Below are positions 50,410 through 63,585 of a stretch of 64,000 nt of DNA, piece by piece. The notes under the pieces are model-generated. The model searched no databases. It had not been told where the DNA came from and saw nothing but the letters and a program-made list of their open reading frames with translations. Position 1 is the stretch's first letter, and every line of letters starts with the position of its first letter. The stretch is from NCBI RefSeq assembly GCF_027409185.1, contig NC_084460.1, positions 64,368,501 through 64,432,500 on the forward strand, in the 5' to 3' direction. This stretch comes from Cynocephalus volans. Its lineage: Eukaryota; Chordata; Mammalia; Dermoptera; Cynocephalidae. The translations under genes and the position numbers were made by a program.

Positions 50410-51796
50410 TCAGGAAATAAAAAAGGCTAAAAATCAGTGATGCAAGCATTCATCTCAACAGGCTAGAAAATAACAGCAAATTAAACCCAATGAAAGTAGA
50501 AGGAAAGCAATAACAAACATAATAGCCAAAAATAAAGAATGAAGAAATAGTGCAATAGAGAGAATTCAATAAGCACTGAAACTTTTGAAGAAAGAAACTG
50601 GACAAACTACTGGCAAGACGGGTTAAGAAGAGAAGAGAGAAGGTATAAATGACCAGCATCAGGAGTACAAAACACGCTAATACATATCCTGTCCATGTCA
50701 AAAACCTAATAAAACGATACCACAAACAACTCTATGCAAAAAAACTAGATAATCTGTTTGAAATGGAGAATACTGAGAAAAGTACAATGAACACACAAAG
50801 AAATAAAAACCTTAATAGTCCTATCTCTATTTTAAAAATTGAATGTGTAGTTGAAAATAATCCCACGAAAGAACTTCAGGTCTACGTGGATTCACCTGAG
50901 ACTTACTAAACAGCTAAGGAAAAACACAACACCCACCTTACATAAACATGCCAGAGAATAGAAAAGACAGGCACCAGTTACAGTCCGCTTGCAAAGCCAG
51001 CATCATCTTCATTCCAAAACCTGACAAGGATGTCTCAAGAAAGATCCACAGGCCAATCTCCTTTATAAACATAGCTACAAAAATTCTAAACAAAATATTA
51101 ATAAATACACTCCAGTGTTTTCAAGTATTTGATCATTTTTGACATCAATATATGATAAGATCTCATACCAAACTAGAAATAGAAAGGAAAATTCTAAATC
51201 TGACACGGATATCTACAAAAATGGACAGCTCACATCACACATAATGGTGAAATGCTGAAAACCTCTCCTCTGACACTCAGAAAGAACAATGCCCACGGCC
51301 ATCATTCATGGTCACTTCTATACTGGGGTCTAAGCAGTGCAAAGGTGAGAAAGAGATAAAGTGTGAGCATTAACCACTGATGACATTATCGTGTACACAG
51401 AAAATCCAGAAGGATCCACACACAAATGCCCCACCAGCAGGTGAATGCACAGACGGTGCGGTGGCATACTGTACATCAGGGACAAGCCACCAACACACAA
51501 CTGTGCGAACCGCAAGGCCATGACAGTGAGAGAAAACCCAGAGCACACCTCCTAAAAAACATATAGTTTCCATTCATATAAAGTTCCAGGATATGCGAGC
51601 TAACCCATAGGGGCAGAAAGGAGCGGAGGGGCTTCCTGGATCAGGCACAGGGAGACTTGGTGACAGACAACGTGCATTATTTCAACTGCAATGATGCTTC
51701 AGGGGTGATACTCCGGTCAGAACTTATGAAATTGTACACTCTAAGCTTGTACAGTTTACTGTATGTTGATTACACCTCACAAAGCTGTTTAGAAGG
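50410..51796 (+). mobile_element. Old L1 (L1M/L1ME-type), ORF2 part and 3' end
   Basis: Decayed ORF2 words are visible: catcatcttcattccaaaacctgac, ggccaatctcctttataaacatagc, ccaccagcaggtgaat. A typical 3' end follows, gtacagtttactgtatgttgattacacctc with aaagctgttt. The protein frames at 50649-51142 carry RT-like motifs (FIPKPDKD, ISFINIATKILNKIL) with stops. It is inactive. Confidence 0.85.
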
Positions 51797-52569
51797 ACCA
51801 CAGAGCCAGGCCCTGGCTCTGCGGTGCTTGCTCCATGGCCTCTGAATCCCGTGCCCCCAGTTGTGAAGTGGGGAAGTGGGAAGCTACCCCATTGTCCCAG
51901 GGTCATTCGGCAGACAGAGGCAGCACCCATGAGGCTGCCGGGACACGCCGGCCTGAGGAAGTGGCACACACTTAGGTAAGGTGCGGCCAGCGAGTTGTGT
52001 CCCCAACTTCAATGTCCCTGCTCATGGCTGTTCCATTCCTGTGGCTTAAAGTGTCCAGGAGTAGAAGAGCTTCTAAAGTTTCTACAAAATGAAGCATTGT
52101 ATACAATAACTTACACACAAGCTCATACAGAAAAGTAACAATCACTAACTCTATCATATTTAATACTAATGCCCACAATTGTAGCGAGATGACCACTGTG
52201 GGTTACAAACATCGAAAAACTGAGAAAGAAGATGCCCATGAATACTTTCACAGATGAGGTGAAGGAGAAAAGTCTCCTTGGGGACTGGAGTCTTAGAAAG
52301 AATGCAACGGTAATAATGACTTGGAGGAGGACAATGTAAACACAGTTGCAAATCTGTTTCTCAACTCAATTTATGCAGGGTGAACTTCACTGGCAGTGCC
52401 ACCAGAAGACACAGAACTCATCTGTTTTGCAATTACTGAACTTCTGTTCATTCAGGCATATCTATTTCTTTATAATGATGTTTTTCATTATGTTTTTCAG
52501 TTTCTTGCCAAACCAGAAAACATTTCTTAAACAGAAGTTGCATTTACATCTGGGTGGAAAGATATCCAC
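51797..52569. other. Non-coding intronic sequence
   Basis: Short frames are present but no domain and no named repeat. Probably ERICH1 intron. Confidence 0.4.
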
Positions 52570-53060
52570 TGACAAAGAGTCCCTGCTTGGCCAAACTTTA
52601 TCCAGGCCCTCCTGGAACCTTCTCCTAGGTACATGTATTTATGCATCTGTGCATTTCCTTGTAAAATCCAGTTTTGCCAAGAATCCTGCTAAGTCAGTTT
52701 AGCAAGAACCCCTGACCTTTGATCACTCTGGATACTGATCAGGTTCCTCATCCCACACTGTCCCCCGTCCCCGGGTGATGTCTGGTTATGCTGACCTGTC
52801 TTCAGCAAGAATCCTTTTAGGGGGGTTTAGCCAGAATCCCCCTCACCCTTGATGTTTCCTCTTAGTAATTTTCCCTTCCTAGCTCCTTGGCTGGGAATTT
52901 CCCCTTGCCTGTGCTGTATATTAGAAGCTGAGTCCCGTCTCTTTCCCCATTGCAAGACCCTGTTGCAGTGGTCCCTGCACCTATTGTAATGAATGGTCCT
53001 TAATAAAGTCTTCTTTCCTGTCTTGAACAAGTGTCACAAATAATTTTTGCTTTAACACCA
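52570..53060 (+). repeat. ERV solo LTR
   Basis: The block has LTR layout: start tgacaaagagtccctgcttgg, a TATA-like box near 52915 (gctgtatatt), aataaa at 53002-53007, and an end near 53060 (ttaacacca) after a GT/T-rich stretch. Ends are approximate, and no target duplication is obvious. The family was not named. Confidence 0.65.
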
Positions 53061-56000
53061 GACATAACTCAGCTACAACCTCAGGGCTTCCTCGGGCTCT
53101 TACCAGAGGGTGTTGACCAGCAAAGAACAAGAGACCACAAAGAATCAGCCAAAATAAGACACTGAAGGACTGCAGCAAAATTAAAATTTTAAATTAGTCT
53201 GTGATACTCATTTTCTCTCGTAAACTATAAGCTTCCAGCAGAAAGAACAAGGTATAAATTACAAAGCCTAATAACCATGTATTTGCGATTTATGTATCTG
53301 ATACAAAACCTATGCATAACGTATTTCTATGTGGGAAAAGAAACTGATTAACTATGCAAAGTGTAGATCTGGTTCTTTCTTCTTATTTCCCAGAAAGATG
53401 ATAATTTTTTTATTCATAATCTTTAAAAATTTTTTTCACAATATTGTATGTTCTAAACATTTCATCATAACTTCTGTTCGGACCACCCCGCTCAGCCTGA
53501 GAAGGCGACCACATTCACAAGTGTGATTCCCTGGGGGGTTGGTGGGGGGTGTCAGTTTCTTACAGAAGAACCAGAAAGTGCTCATTCTGCAACAGGAGGC
53601 TGCCATGACAGTTCGACCACCTATTTCACAGCTGTAGGCCCCTGGCCACAATGAGGCAGGCAGGGGACAGTGGTCAGCAGATCCCTACTCTGGGGAATGC
53701 CATGAAGCATATCAGGCTGATGGGAGAAAATGTCACTGGTGACAGTGACAGCTGATGTCTGTGATGTGCTGGGGGCTCCCATGTGGCCTACCTCCCTGGA
53801 CTCTGATGGGGATCAATCTGACTACCTCACTGTCCCTTCTCCCCCAAGCATGACAACTTGACAGAGCCATCTGAAATGCATCCCAGCATCCACAGCTGCC
53901 CAGTCCCCAAGGCCACATCCACACCGCACATTCTCTGGGTCACTCTGTCAGATGGTACTGATGGGGATGGCCACACAGCTGACTACCCCTCTGCTCGGTG
54001 CTTTTCTCGCACCCTGGCGACCAGCTCTTTCTGGGAGGCCTCCTGACTCCCCACAACTAGAACTTGCGCCCATATGTCAGCCCCCAGCAGCATGAGGTCC
54101 ACCTCTGCTGACAGACCCTGACCCACACAGCCATTGCCATGAGGACGGGCAGCCACTTGTGCTGACGCCGTTCCCGCACCGCTCTCTCCAAGGTACCCAG
54201 CATGTGCAGCTGGGCTGGGAGCTCCCTCCGACCCCCAGCCCAGCCTAGCCTCATGGGGCACCACTAGCTGGGGGTCCAGGTCCTTAATGTCCCTTCATCG
54301 CTCATTTGTGTCATAGCAGATGCCTATGCAGGGTTTGGAGACAGCAACACCCTCATCCAGCATCCTGAGTGCTGCACACAAACACACCTAACATGAGTGC
54401 ATATAAAATAACTAGGCAACCGGCACGGTGAATGCTGACAGGAGGCAGGAGCCCTGGTAGACTGTCACATAAGTGTTTTAAAATGCTTAGTGGTATTTCG
54501 GGAAATTGCTTAGGATTTTGGGGTGAGATGGGAACTTATTTCCCCAATTAAATTAATGGACCATATTATTGCACTATCTTCAAGTCTGCTTCCTACGCCT
54601 CTTCAAGCATAGATTAGACCTGGAAAATAGGCGATGCGTGTTCTCAGGGGAGCCCATGGACTCATATTTAAGCACCAAGGCCTCTCCCGGCGCCTGCCCT
54701 CAAACAGGCCTCAAGTCCTGCAATTCCACCAGATGTACCTCCACCGTCCTCCTGGAAGAAATGTGAGGGTGAGGACAGCGTCACTCACAGCTCCCACTGC
54801 CTGCTCCCCAAGGGGATGCCCTGCCCATCACAGCACCCCACTCCTCACTGGATGTGGCACACAGAAGGACGCAACATCCTGCAACCACTAAGGGGAGGTT
54901 GAGAGAATCCAGAGGAGGTGACCCACACAGCTATCTTCTCAGGCTTCTGGTTAGAAAACCCATCATCTCATTATGGTCTAGGCTACTGTTGGGTTTCTGA
55001 TTCCCACAGCCAAATGTATCCTGACACTTATCTTGGTTGATCACACTCAGCCCAGCCTGAGATGCCAGGCCTAACTGCATGCAGTCTCCAGCAGGTCCAG
55101 CATGATCTCTCTCTGTTCGCGTCCCTGCCTGTCTGTCTCTGTCTCCCTCTGTGTCTGTTACTCCCCTTCTATCTGTGTCTCTCTGTATGTCTCTATCCTT
55201 CCCTCTCTGTCTCTGTCTCTGCCCCTCCCTCTCTGTTTCTGTCCCCCTTTCCCTCTCTGTCTGTCCCTGTCACTCCCTCTCTGTCCCTATCCCTCTCTGC
55301 TTCTGTCTCTCTGTCTCTCCCTGTCCCTCCCTCTGTCTCCTTGGCCCCTCCAGTCTTCTATCATCCTCACCCTCTTCCTCAAACACCAGCTTCCAGTGAT
55401 CCTTTCAGTTGCTACTGTGACCACCTCTCTCCCCTCTGTCAATTAAGAGTAACTTCCCAGTTGGGCTTTCGAGGATGGATGGGTGAACCCCTGGGAGGGA
55501 GGCAGGGAAAAGAGAAAAGATAAAAGGGACATCTCGGACAGTCAGAGATGTGGAGATGGAACCCAGCTGCTCTTAGGTGGAATCTGCACCTCTCTTGCCA
55601 AGCTACCTCAGCCTCACCTCCCCATAGCCCCTGAGTGTGGGCTCTATCTGCAATCCCCTTCCAGCCCCTGCCTCCGTGTCATTGTGATGAGCCTCCAGGA
55701 TTCAGGAAGGCACCATCCCCTCTGCCTCCCCAGTGGCCGCCTTCCTCCTCCACCTTGACATACCTACCTCCCAGTGAATCCATGATCTTCTGTTTCTCCC
55801 ACTCAGTTATCATCTGCCTGAGGTCAATGACTGGCGACTCCTCTTTGTTTTCTACTGCCCATCACAGGTACCTGGCCACAGGGATGGCCATAGGGTGACA
55901 GACCACTTAACTGTCCAAACGGGACAATCCCAAAGGCGGTATCAAGACCAAGCCCTTTTGCAAGTGAAAGGGGAAGGGGGTGCTGTTAGACTCCTGCTGG

Positions 56001-58113
56001 ATAAGGCCACAAAACCGAGACACAGCCACCCATGCCCATCAAGGAGTGAGGGCTCCAGCATCCACGCAAGGCATGGCCCCCAGCCTTAGCCCGCTGCTTG
56101 GGAATGGGGGATGGTCTGCCCTGCAAGCCATGTCTTGTGCCCTGGGACTCTGCATTGTGCTCCACTCTGCCCTGCTCGCCGCCCTGATTGGGGGAGGGGG
56201 GGGGAAGGTCAAGGACCAGTCCCGAGACAACAGGCCCAGCCTCTCCACGTGCCCACCTACCTCTCTGTAGCAGACACTCCTGACCCCTCCTGGGCCCTGC
56301 CCACATTTTGCCCACAGGTTCCAGCAGTCACCGAGAGAAGAGAACAACGCTGTGGATGCTCCACCCCAAGCAGCTGCATACACACTAGAACTTCCAAGCC
56401 CTCACAGCCCGAGTGTGCACAGCCCGACTCTCCTCACAGAAAGCTGACAGAAGCTACTGGAAAGTCTACATGAGGGGACCAGAGGCCCAACTATTTATAA
56501 TCTGAGAAGCATGCCGATTTTGCCAAGCTGCCGTCCCCAAAACATACCTTTCAGACATACTAATTTTTAAAATAATCACAATTTGTCAAAATTCTCTCAG
56601 CTACTATTCGGCACCTACATGCTGATGAACCGCTGGAGTAGAAATAGTTAGATACCAAAAATAGTCATAGTCTTCAGACTATTCTAACTCTCACAGCTGT
56701 ACCATGCTACACTAAAATAGGCTGAGTGCATTAAAGGGAAGATGAGTTTCATTCTAGATTCAAAACTGAAGCCACAAATTGCGTCTGATAATTACCCTCA
56801 ACTATCAGTGTCTTCTTGGTGCTAAATTAAGAGCAGTTAGCTTCTATCTAATGTTGATCTAAACCATATACATGACAGTAAACCTTCAAAATATAATGAT
56901 ATAAAATGTTTCAAATTACTTCAATAGACTGTTTTTTGCCTAAAATTCAGGACAAACTTTTATAATAACACATATTGATTATACACCTTTAGCAAAGTAA
57001 AAATTGGGGTCTTGCAGACGTGGACAAGTAGGGCCCTGTAGAGACAAGTGGGTTCAGGCGTGAGGGTCCTGGTCAGGGGGCCTGAAGACCACCTGGGTGC
57101 TCAGAGATGAGCAGGGATGGGCACAGCTGGGTGGACGATGGCAGTGGACTTCAGTGTAGAAGACCTGCTGTGTGCAGGGGATTACTGTATTTGGTTTAGC
57201 CTTTGAAGATGAAACTCGGACCCAGTGGTGCAGCTCTCAGAGAGCAAGGCCTGGCTCCTTCTAACTCCTGAGGAAGAATCCCCTTACCAGTGACTCCTCT
57301 CCACGGGAGGGCAGTCTTCCTGCTGAGCAGCGTGTCAACTGCCCTTTGAGTAAAGATGACTTTAAGAGTTCCCTATAACTTTAAAAAATGGATTCTCTCT
57401 TTCTTTTTCAATTTATCTGAGTCTAGGAAGGGGAGAAGCAGCTGTATAGCTAGAACGAGCAGACTTTCATCCTGTTGCTGCACTTCAGCTATGAGATGTA
57501 GTTTAACTTTTAACTCCAAATGATACTTAAAGAATATAAGGGCCTTAATATTATCAAAAGGGAGTTGGGTTAAAACAACAATCTAGATGCTGAACTTTTT
57601 AGGATTTTACATTTAGATGCCTGGCAGTAATCAAATATCATCTCAGGAAACACTGATTCTGCTCTCATAAGCAAAGACGCTCTCATCTGTTACTAAACTA
57701 AATGCCTGCTTTATGAGTACTTGATAAATATGTGGTCAAATATACATTATTTAATCATCTTTGACAACACCAGTTCCTGCATTCCTCCTTAAAACAGATT
57801 TTTATACTGAAATAATCTGCAAATTTTCTAGGTTAGTTTTGAATAGGCTTAAGTTATACGTATTCAGAAAATGTTTTTACTTTTCATGTTTACATATTTG
57901 AGTCATTAGTAATTAGGTAGTGACTCACCCATAAAAACACTTTGATAGATATTTTTCAAAACAATTCACATTTAGATTCATTAATTTTCTATGATAACTT
58001 TCCATAAAGTGACCAACAAAATTATAAAAGTTTTATAAGCAATAAAAGAAATGGTTTAAAATAGGGCAATAAAGTGCTAAATCCCCTAAAATAAAATTGT
58101 TGAAACCACGAAG

Positions 58114-58119
<6 letters not shown>
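53061..58119. other. Intronic, partly GC-rich, no gene seen
   Basis: Bases 53600-56500 are GC-rich with many overlapping frames on both strands (54057-54264, 55062-55523, 55986-56473). They share no domain, and several sit in the CT-rich tract. Bases 56500-58119 are AT-rich with nothing recognised. Confidence 0.4.
55105..55345 (+). repeat. CT-rich simple repeat, (TCTCTGTC)n-like
   Basis: Long imperfect runs of tctctgtctctgtcc, ccctctctgtc and related units. Three overlapping plus-strand frames in it are Ser/Leu/Pro low-complexity products, not proteins. Confidence 0.9.
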
Positions 58120-58148
<29 letters not shown>

Positions 58149-58230
58149 TGGCTGGCCGGTACGGGGATCTGAACCTGTGACCTAGGTGTTATAGGCTGTA
58201 CTATAACCAACTGAGCTAACTGCCCAGCCC
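58120..58230 (-). repeat. tRNA-Ile-derived SINE (CYN-like)
   Basis: On the minus strand it reads gggctgggcagttagctcag, ttggttatagtacagcctat, aacacctaggtcacaggttc, agatccccgtaccggccagc, then a poly-A of about 28. The A box (tagctcagttggttatag) and B box (ggttcagatcc) and the closing ccccgtaccggcc are those of tRNA-Ile. This is the best evidence for a colugo genome. Confidence 0.88.
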
Positions 58231-61202
58231 TGCAAGTCATTAAATTAAAATTAAAATTAAATGAAGAGAAATTTTTTTAAATTCAAAGAATGTAAAAGTT
58301 AGGAAAGTAATTAAAACAGTATAAATGAGAAAAAGACATTGAAATTATTCAATAAATACAAATCTGTAAATGGCTTAAACAGAGTAAATATATCTTAAAA
58401 AAAAAAAAATTAGAATGATGAAGCCACAGATGCTTCACAGGGTAAAATCCTGAGCAGTAACTCCAGGTCCTACTTTTAGACAGCCTTCCTGAGGTCAAGA
58501 ATGAAGCAGGATGAGCCAAGACACCTCTCACCTCCTGCAAAGACACTAACCAAGGAGTGTGGCAAGATATTCAACATGTCACAGGTCCACAAAGGATCTA
58601 AGTCCAAAGTCAGGACCTAGATCGATAGGCATAAACATACACAGCAAAGGGTGCTGGCTAAACACGGAAAGCAAGCATCCATACACAAAAATTCCTAGAA
58701 CTGAAATGATGCTGGTCCAGCCCACCCAACTGAACTCACGGCTCAGCCTGACCTTCATGGTGGAGATGGCTTTGCCACCATGTTTGGTTCCCTGTCCAAC
58801 ACTGGTGGACCGGAGCTGCTTAAGGACCCTGTCCTCAACTCTGCAGAAGAAGCCTATGATTTTCATTGTTTGAACCCATTCTTCTATCAGAATACAACTG
58901 GTTTTCATAGGACCTTTTAGACTGCTTGAATAATAATTAGCTATAATTAAAGTGTACCCTAATATGTTCCTAGTATCAGATGTTAGACTGCCAAATTGCA
59001 TTTTTCATGTCTTGTTCATGGGCACTGATAGAGCTAACAAATTTGAAGAAATTCTCATTACCCAAAGCCCTTGTAAAAAAGGCTATGCATTTGTTCCTTG
59101 GCTCTCACATCACATCTTTCAATTTTCTTATAGATCACTGACATTAGTTACTGCAGGAAAATTGAACTATACTAAATTTATAATACCTGACTATCTTCTT
59201 ACATCTACCATGGTGGCCAAGTGCTTAGAGATTATTTTTCTAAAGGGAAAAATTTCATATTTGTTTCCTAAGTATAACATCTTGATGCTATTTAGCTTGA
59301 GGAATTTTAATGTAGTCAGAGACATGGTGCAACATATCTTTTGAAAGATAGTAATGTATGTTAATAACAAGATATGACATGTAAGCAACAATCAATATCA
59401 AGATCCATTTACTTTCTAAGCATTAACATTTCCAGCAAAACTTGTAGACTATGTCCCTTATGCAATGGTTACATGTACACGAACATAATTATTTTTTAAA
59501 AAGACTAATACATCTTTCAGCTAAGTTACATGCAGAACTCCTAGTAAAGATAAAGATATGGAGACATGACAGGTTTGACCCTCTACAACATTTTTCACCC
59601 TAAACATACCAGACCTTTTCATAATTATTCGCTCTCTCTGCCTAAAACTAAGTCATTCCTCTCGTTTACTAGCCAACTTTTTCCTACCTATCAAGTATCA
59701 GTTCAAATTTCAACTCCTTTATAAGACTTCCCCAAAGTCTCCAAAGTTAGTTCCTCCATCCTTTGTGTTCCCATAGCACTTGGTCCATATCATGGATGAC
59801 AGTATGTAACGATGAAAACTGCTTATTCCACTTACTGACCTACAATCACCCCATGAATAGGGATTGTGCTACAGTCATTTTTACATCTCCTATGCCTGAC
59901 ATGCAAGGTTCTTAACAAGTAGTTTGTGTTTTCAGATCCAGCCATGCTGCAGAAATAGTACAATGCCTTGCACCCCGAAAGCCAAAAGCAAAACTTGCTT
60001 GTTTATCTTCTCCACAAATATGAACCAATTGTCTTTTGGAGACTAAAGTAGTAGCTACATGGGGTCCATTTAAATCTACTGATCATTGGAGTTACTCCTT
60101 GGCAGGCATGTCACCAAAAAGTGCTCTCTAGTCAGGGTTTCTCCCTCTCAATCAGATTGGTTAGGGTGAATTTAGGTAGGAAAACTGGGTCTCCTGGACT
60201 CTTACTGACCGGGAGTTCGCAAGCTATTAATGAATTTCTCTAAGTCACACAGCCAATGGCTTCTACAAGCCAACGCAAAACACTAGAGACCCAAAATGAC
60301 TCTGAAATCCCAGTGTCACTGGGCAACCCTCACAGACACCACAGTAGAAGAGGAGCGCCACCTGGTGGAAGTGGAGTGTAGGGTCACCTTGACAGTGCCA
60401 GCCAACTGCAGGTACAAGAGGTTTATCAACTTGCTCACTCATGGCCAACTGGTGGTTCACAATGACTGGTTCTATGAAAAGCAGTGTTTCTTGTTAGGCT
60501 CTGACTACTTTGAGATTAAGAATTTGACTGAACATGAGAATGCAATGGAATTCAAAATTCACAGGATTTTTATGCTATTTCACCGATTTACAGTGCAGTA
60601 GAGTCTTATGAAAATCCTTATACCACAGTCCTATCTTTGCATTGTGTCCATAAGTTAATCATAATAACCATACAAACTTTTCCCACGTCTGAAAGTATTT
60701 TTTATTCCTTATTTCATGGATAATTTATAAAAATAAGCTATAGACAGCCCTAGAAAATAATTTGTACAAATTCCATGTGAAACGACATGCAAACAGTAAC
60801 CAAATTTGTGTCCATGTAAACATGAGAGAATGGGCAGACCTGAAGGGATGATGACCCAAGTTCTTCTGTTTCACAAAGTGTTAATCTTTGAAGTAGGCTC
60901 ATCATTTGAGGTCAAGGAAACCTACCCACAGCCTCAGGAAGAGCTCCCAGAGAGCAGGACCACCCACAGCATGAGGGTCAGATGAGGGCAGGACCACCTG
61001 CAGCGCCAGGGTCAGGCAGCGATGTGGGGGGGGCAGGACCACCCGCAGTGTCAGGGTCAGACAGCACTCCCAGGGGGGGTCAGGACCACCAGCAGCGCCA
61101 TGGTTAGTGCTCCTGTCTGACCACTGTCAGAGCATGGCTGGCATCTCTGGCTTTTCTGAAGCTCAGCCTTTAGGACAAAACTTGCCCAGGAGAGGCCGCC
61201 AT
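58231..61202. other. Intronic, with an L2-like fragment
   Basis: AT-rich overall. The frames at 58559-58873 and 60296-60601 are discussed as findings or rejections. An L2-like fragment at about 59625-59935 is listed separately. Confidence 0.4.
59625..59935 (+). repeat. L2-like ancient LINE fragment
   Basis: The words gtatcagttcaaatttcaactcctttataagacttccc, cccatagcacttgg and gcctgacatgcaagg resemble the L2 3' region in order and spacing. It is heavily diverged. The family call is by memory. Confidence 0.5.
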
Positions 61203-61219
61203 CATTAAGTGAGCATTCT

Positions 61220-61413
61220 TTTTTTTTTTTGTCCTTTTTGTGACCGGGGGGGGGGGGGGGGGGGGGGGGATCGCAACCCTTGGCTTGGTGTCGCCCGCAC
61301 TGCGCTCAGCCAGTGAGCGCACCGGCCATCCCTATGTAGGATCCGAACCCGTGGCGGGAGCGCTGCTGCGCACCCAAGCGCTGCACTCTCCCGAGTGCGC
61401 CACGGGGCTGGCC
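61220..61413 (-). repeat. Dimeric tRNA-derived SINE (CYN-like) with 17-bp duplication
   Basis: On the minus strand two tRNA-like units follow one another. The first starts gggccagccccgtggcgcac and has ggttcggatcc. The second starts ggccggtgcgctcactggct and has gggttgcgatccc. A poly-A tail follows. Exact copies of cattaagtgagcattct flank it at 61203-61219 and 61414-61430. A run of 24 G lies inside the second unit (61246-61269). Confidence 0.88.
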
Positions 61414-61430
61414 CATTAAGTGAGCATTCT

Positions 61431-63325
61431 CACACGCCTTGTATGTCCTTGGAAATGGAGATCCAATGGAGAAACAGACAGACATAGGTCCTGACCTCAT
61501 AAAGTTCACAGCTCGTGGGGTAACGTGCATATACTCTGTCATAAATATCCGTCAGATGGGAGTGTGGGCTCTGGGTCTGTGCTGCCCTTGTACCCTGCAT
61601 TGCTCTACTCCTGTCACATTCTTCCCCCTCAGTTCTTCATTCTCTTCTTTTCCCTCATCCGTGCTCTTTTATTTCTTATTCTCTTTCTCACTTATCCTAC
61701 TCTCCCTGGAATACACTACTTGCTAAATATCTGCCCTGTTTATCAATGTTATAATATTAATCAGCACTGAGTGTATGCCTCCCCTGTCTGCTGGCTGCGA
61801 ATCATCAGTTTCCAAATTGTTAACTCATTATCCGTCTGACCAAGGGAGGGAGTGGAGATGCTCCTTCAGTTAAATTATTTTAATTAATCTTCTTCACCCA
61901 GTATTACTTTATAGGACAATTAGTTCAAGAAAATCTAAATTCACTGAATCTTAAAACTAGAAGAGAATTTAGCAAACCATCTTGCTCAGACTCCTTATTA
62001 TATAGATTAGAAATGCGACCCCTTTGGGTCAGGGGCCTGCCAGGTTATGTGAATTAGATGGGATCACCCAGATGCCACCACGTCCTTCCTTCTGATTCTC
62101 TCTGCTGTTTCCACTGTTCGCCAACACATGACATGTCTTTTTATCTAATGACTTTCTATTTACTCAAATCACTAAAGTTATGTGCATGGACAGGCACATC
62201 GACCACAGAATCAGTGAGATTATGTATGTCGGAGGCTCTGAAACTATGAACTGTTACAGAGATCTTTTTTGACTTGGACTCGTGGCTTTTTGAGTTGAAA
62301 GCTTATTGAGAGCTCACTTGCTTAAAGGTTTTTAAATGGTGTCTAAAGCTTCTGGCTTAATTCTCATTTTTTTGGTCATGATGTCTGTTTTTCTCTTTGG
62401 ACCAGGCAGCACATTCTTCTGAGGCGTCTGGATGTTTTGTGGGCCTGTCTCCACTACTATGGTCATGGCTGCCTTCGTCCTTCTAAACCTGAGCCTCTCT
62501 TCAGCTTCAGGCAATTCATATATTATTTCTGAAATATTCTCCTACCTTCTCAGTTATCTCATTCTGGAACTTCTATTAGTTGAATAAATATTAATCGATA
62601 TTAATAAAAGTATTCATAAATCACTTTAGTATTGTAAATTTCCTTTAAAGCTAAAAGTGGTGTGAAGGTTTACCAAGATCTAGGTACTTCTCTAACTCAA
62701 ATTTCTTATGAATATGTGCCAACAGTGGCTTAGAAATTAAGTAACTATGTTTTAAGACAATATAAATGGCAATCAGAACACATGTTTTATTTTCTTTTCT
62801 ATTCTCCCTTCATCCCTAGGCAAGCCAAAAAACTGCAGATTCCACTGGTGAGTTATTTCAAAATTAACACCTGACATGCCATACCCACAGTCTTTAATCA
62901 CACAAACACTGAAAGCTATGCTCGTTTGCTTCATGAAGGCTGGGAAGAATCCAGGGTGCCAGGTGTGAGTGCCAACGAAATGCCAAAGACATGAAAACAT
63001 GAGCACACAGAACAGTTCCAGCCTTTTGGAAACAATCACAGGTCTTTCCGATGGCCTAAGGAGTGTGTGACGTCTTTTCCACATCTAGCCTTTCCACTTA
63101 GTGGTGGACACAAGGCAGCCAGGATCTAAGGAGGATTGTTATGGTGCACCCAGAGAAGGAAATGCCCCTGGGATGAACCACTTCCAGTCTCCCTAACCTG
63201 TGAGAAAGGACAGGCTTAGACATATTGTTTTAAGTCTCATTTCAATAAATCAGTGTGACAAGAATGAAACACTGCTAACTCTGACTTTGTCACACCCCGA
63301 GAAAGTGTGATGTGGTTCAGCCTGC
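61431..63325. other. Intronic, no gene seen
   Basis: Short frames on both strands, none with a domain. AT-rich from about 61850 to 62760. Confidence 0.4.
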
Positions 63326-63406
63326 TGTTGGGAAAATAGAATAGTTTGGCCAGGGCCCTCACCTCGTTCCAGTTGGGTGTGGTTTTAGCACGTCCATTGT
63401 AAGCAA

Positions 63407-63407
<1 letters not shown>

Positions 63408-63443
<36 letters not shown>
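63408..63443 (+). repeat. (TG)n microsatellite within the LTR
   Basis: About 17 TG units. The copy at 13102 has only gcgtgtgggtgg at this place, so the run grew after LTR insertion. Confidence 0.95.
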
Positions 63444-63445
<2 letters not shown>

Positions 63446-63503
63446 TTAGTGCACATGTATGCCAATGTGTCTTTTTAGTTTTGTTGCTATTCTTGTGTTC
63501 TTT

Positions 63504-63585
63504 AGAGAGAGAGAGCACAGAGAGAGAGGAGAGAGGGGAGGGGAAGAGAGAGAGAGACAGAGAAAAAGAGAGAGACAGAGAAAGT
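63504..63585 (+). repeat. GA-rich simple repeat within the LTR
   Basis: Runs of gaga with cagagagag and agaaaaagagagagacag units. Absent from the related LTR at 13102. Confidence 0.9.

Noticed and set aside
55062-55523. 153-codon plus-strand frame
   Set aside because: Its middle is a CT-rich simple repeat that is open in all three plus frames, so it is compositional.
58559-58873. 104-codon plus-strand frame, possible processed pseudogene
   Set aside because: Another frame reads TMFGSLSNTGGPELLKDP, but I could not name a parent gene, and no poly-A tail or duplication is visible.
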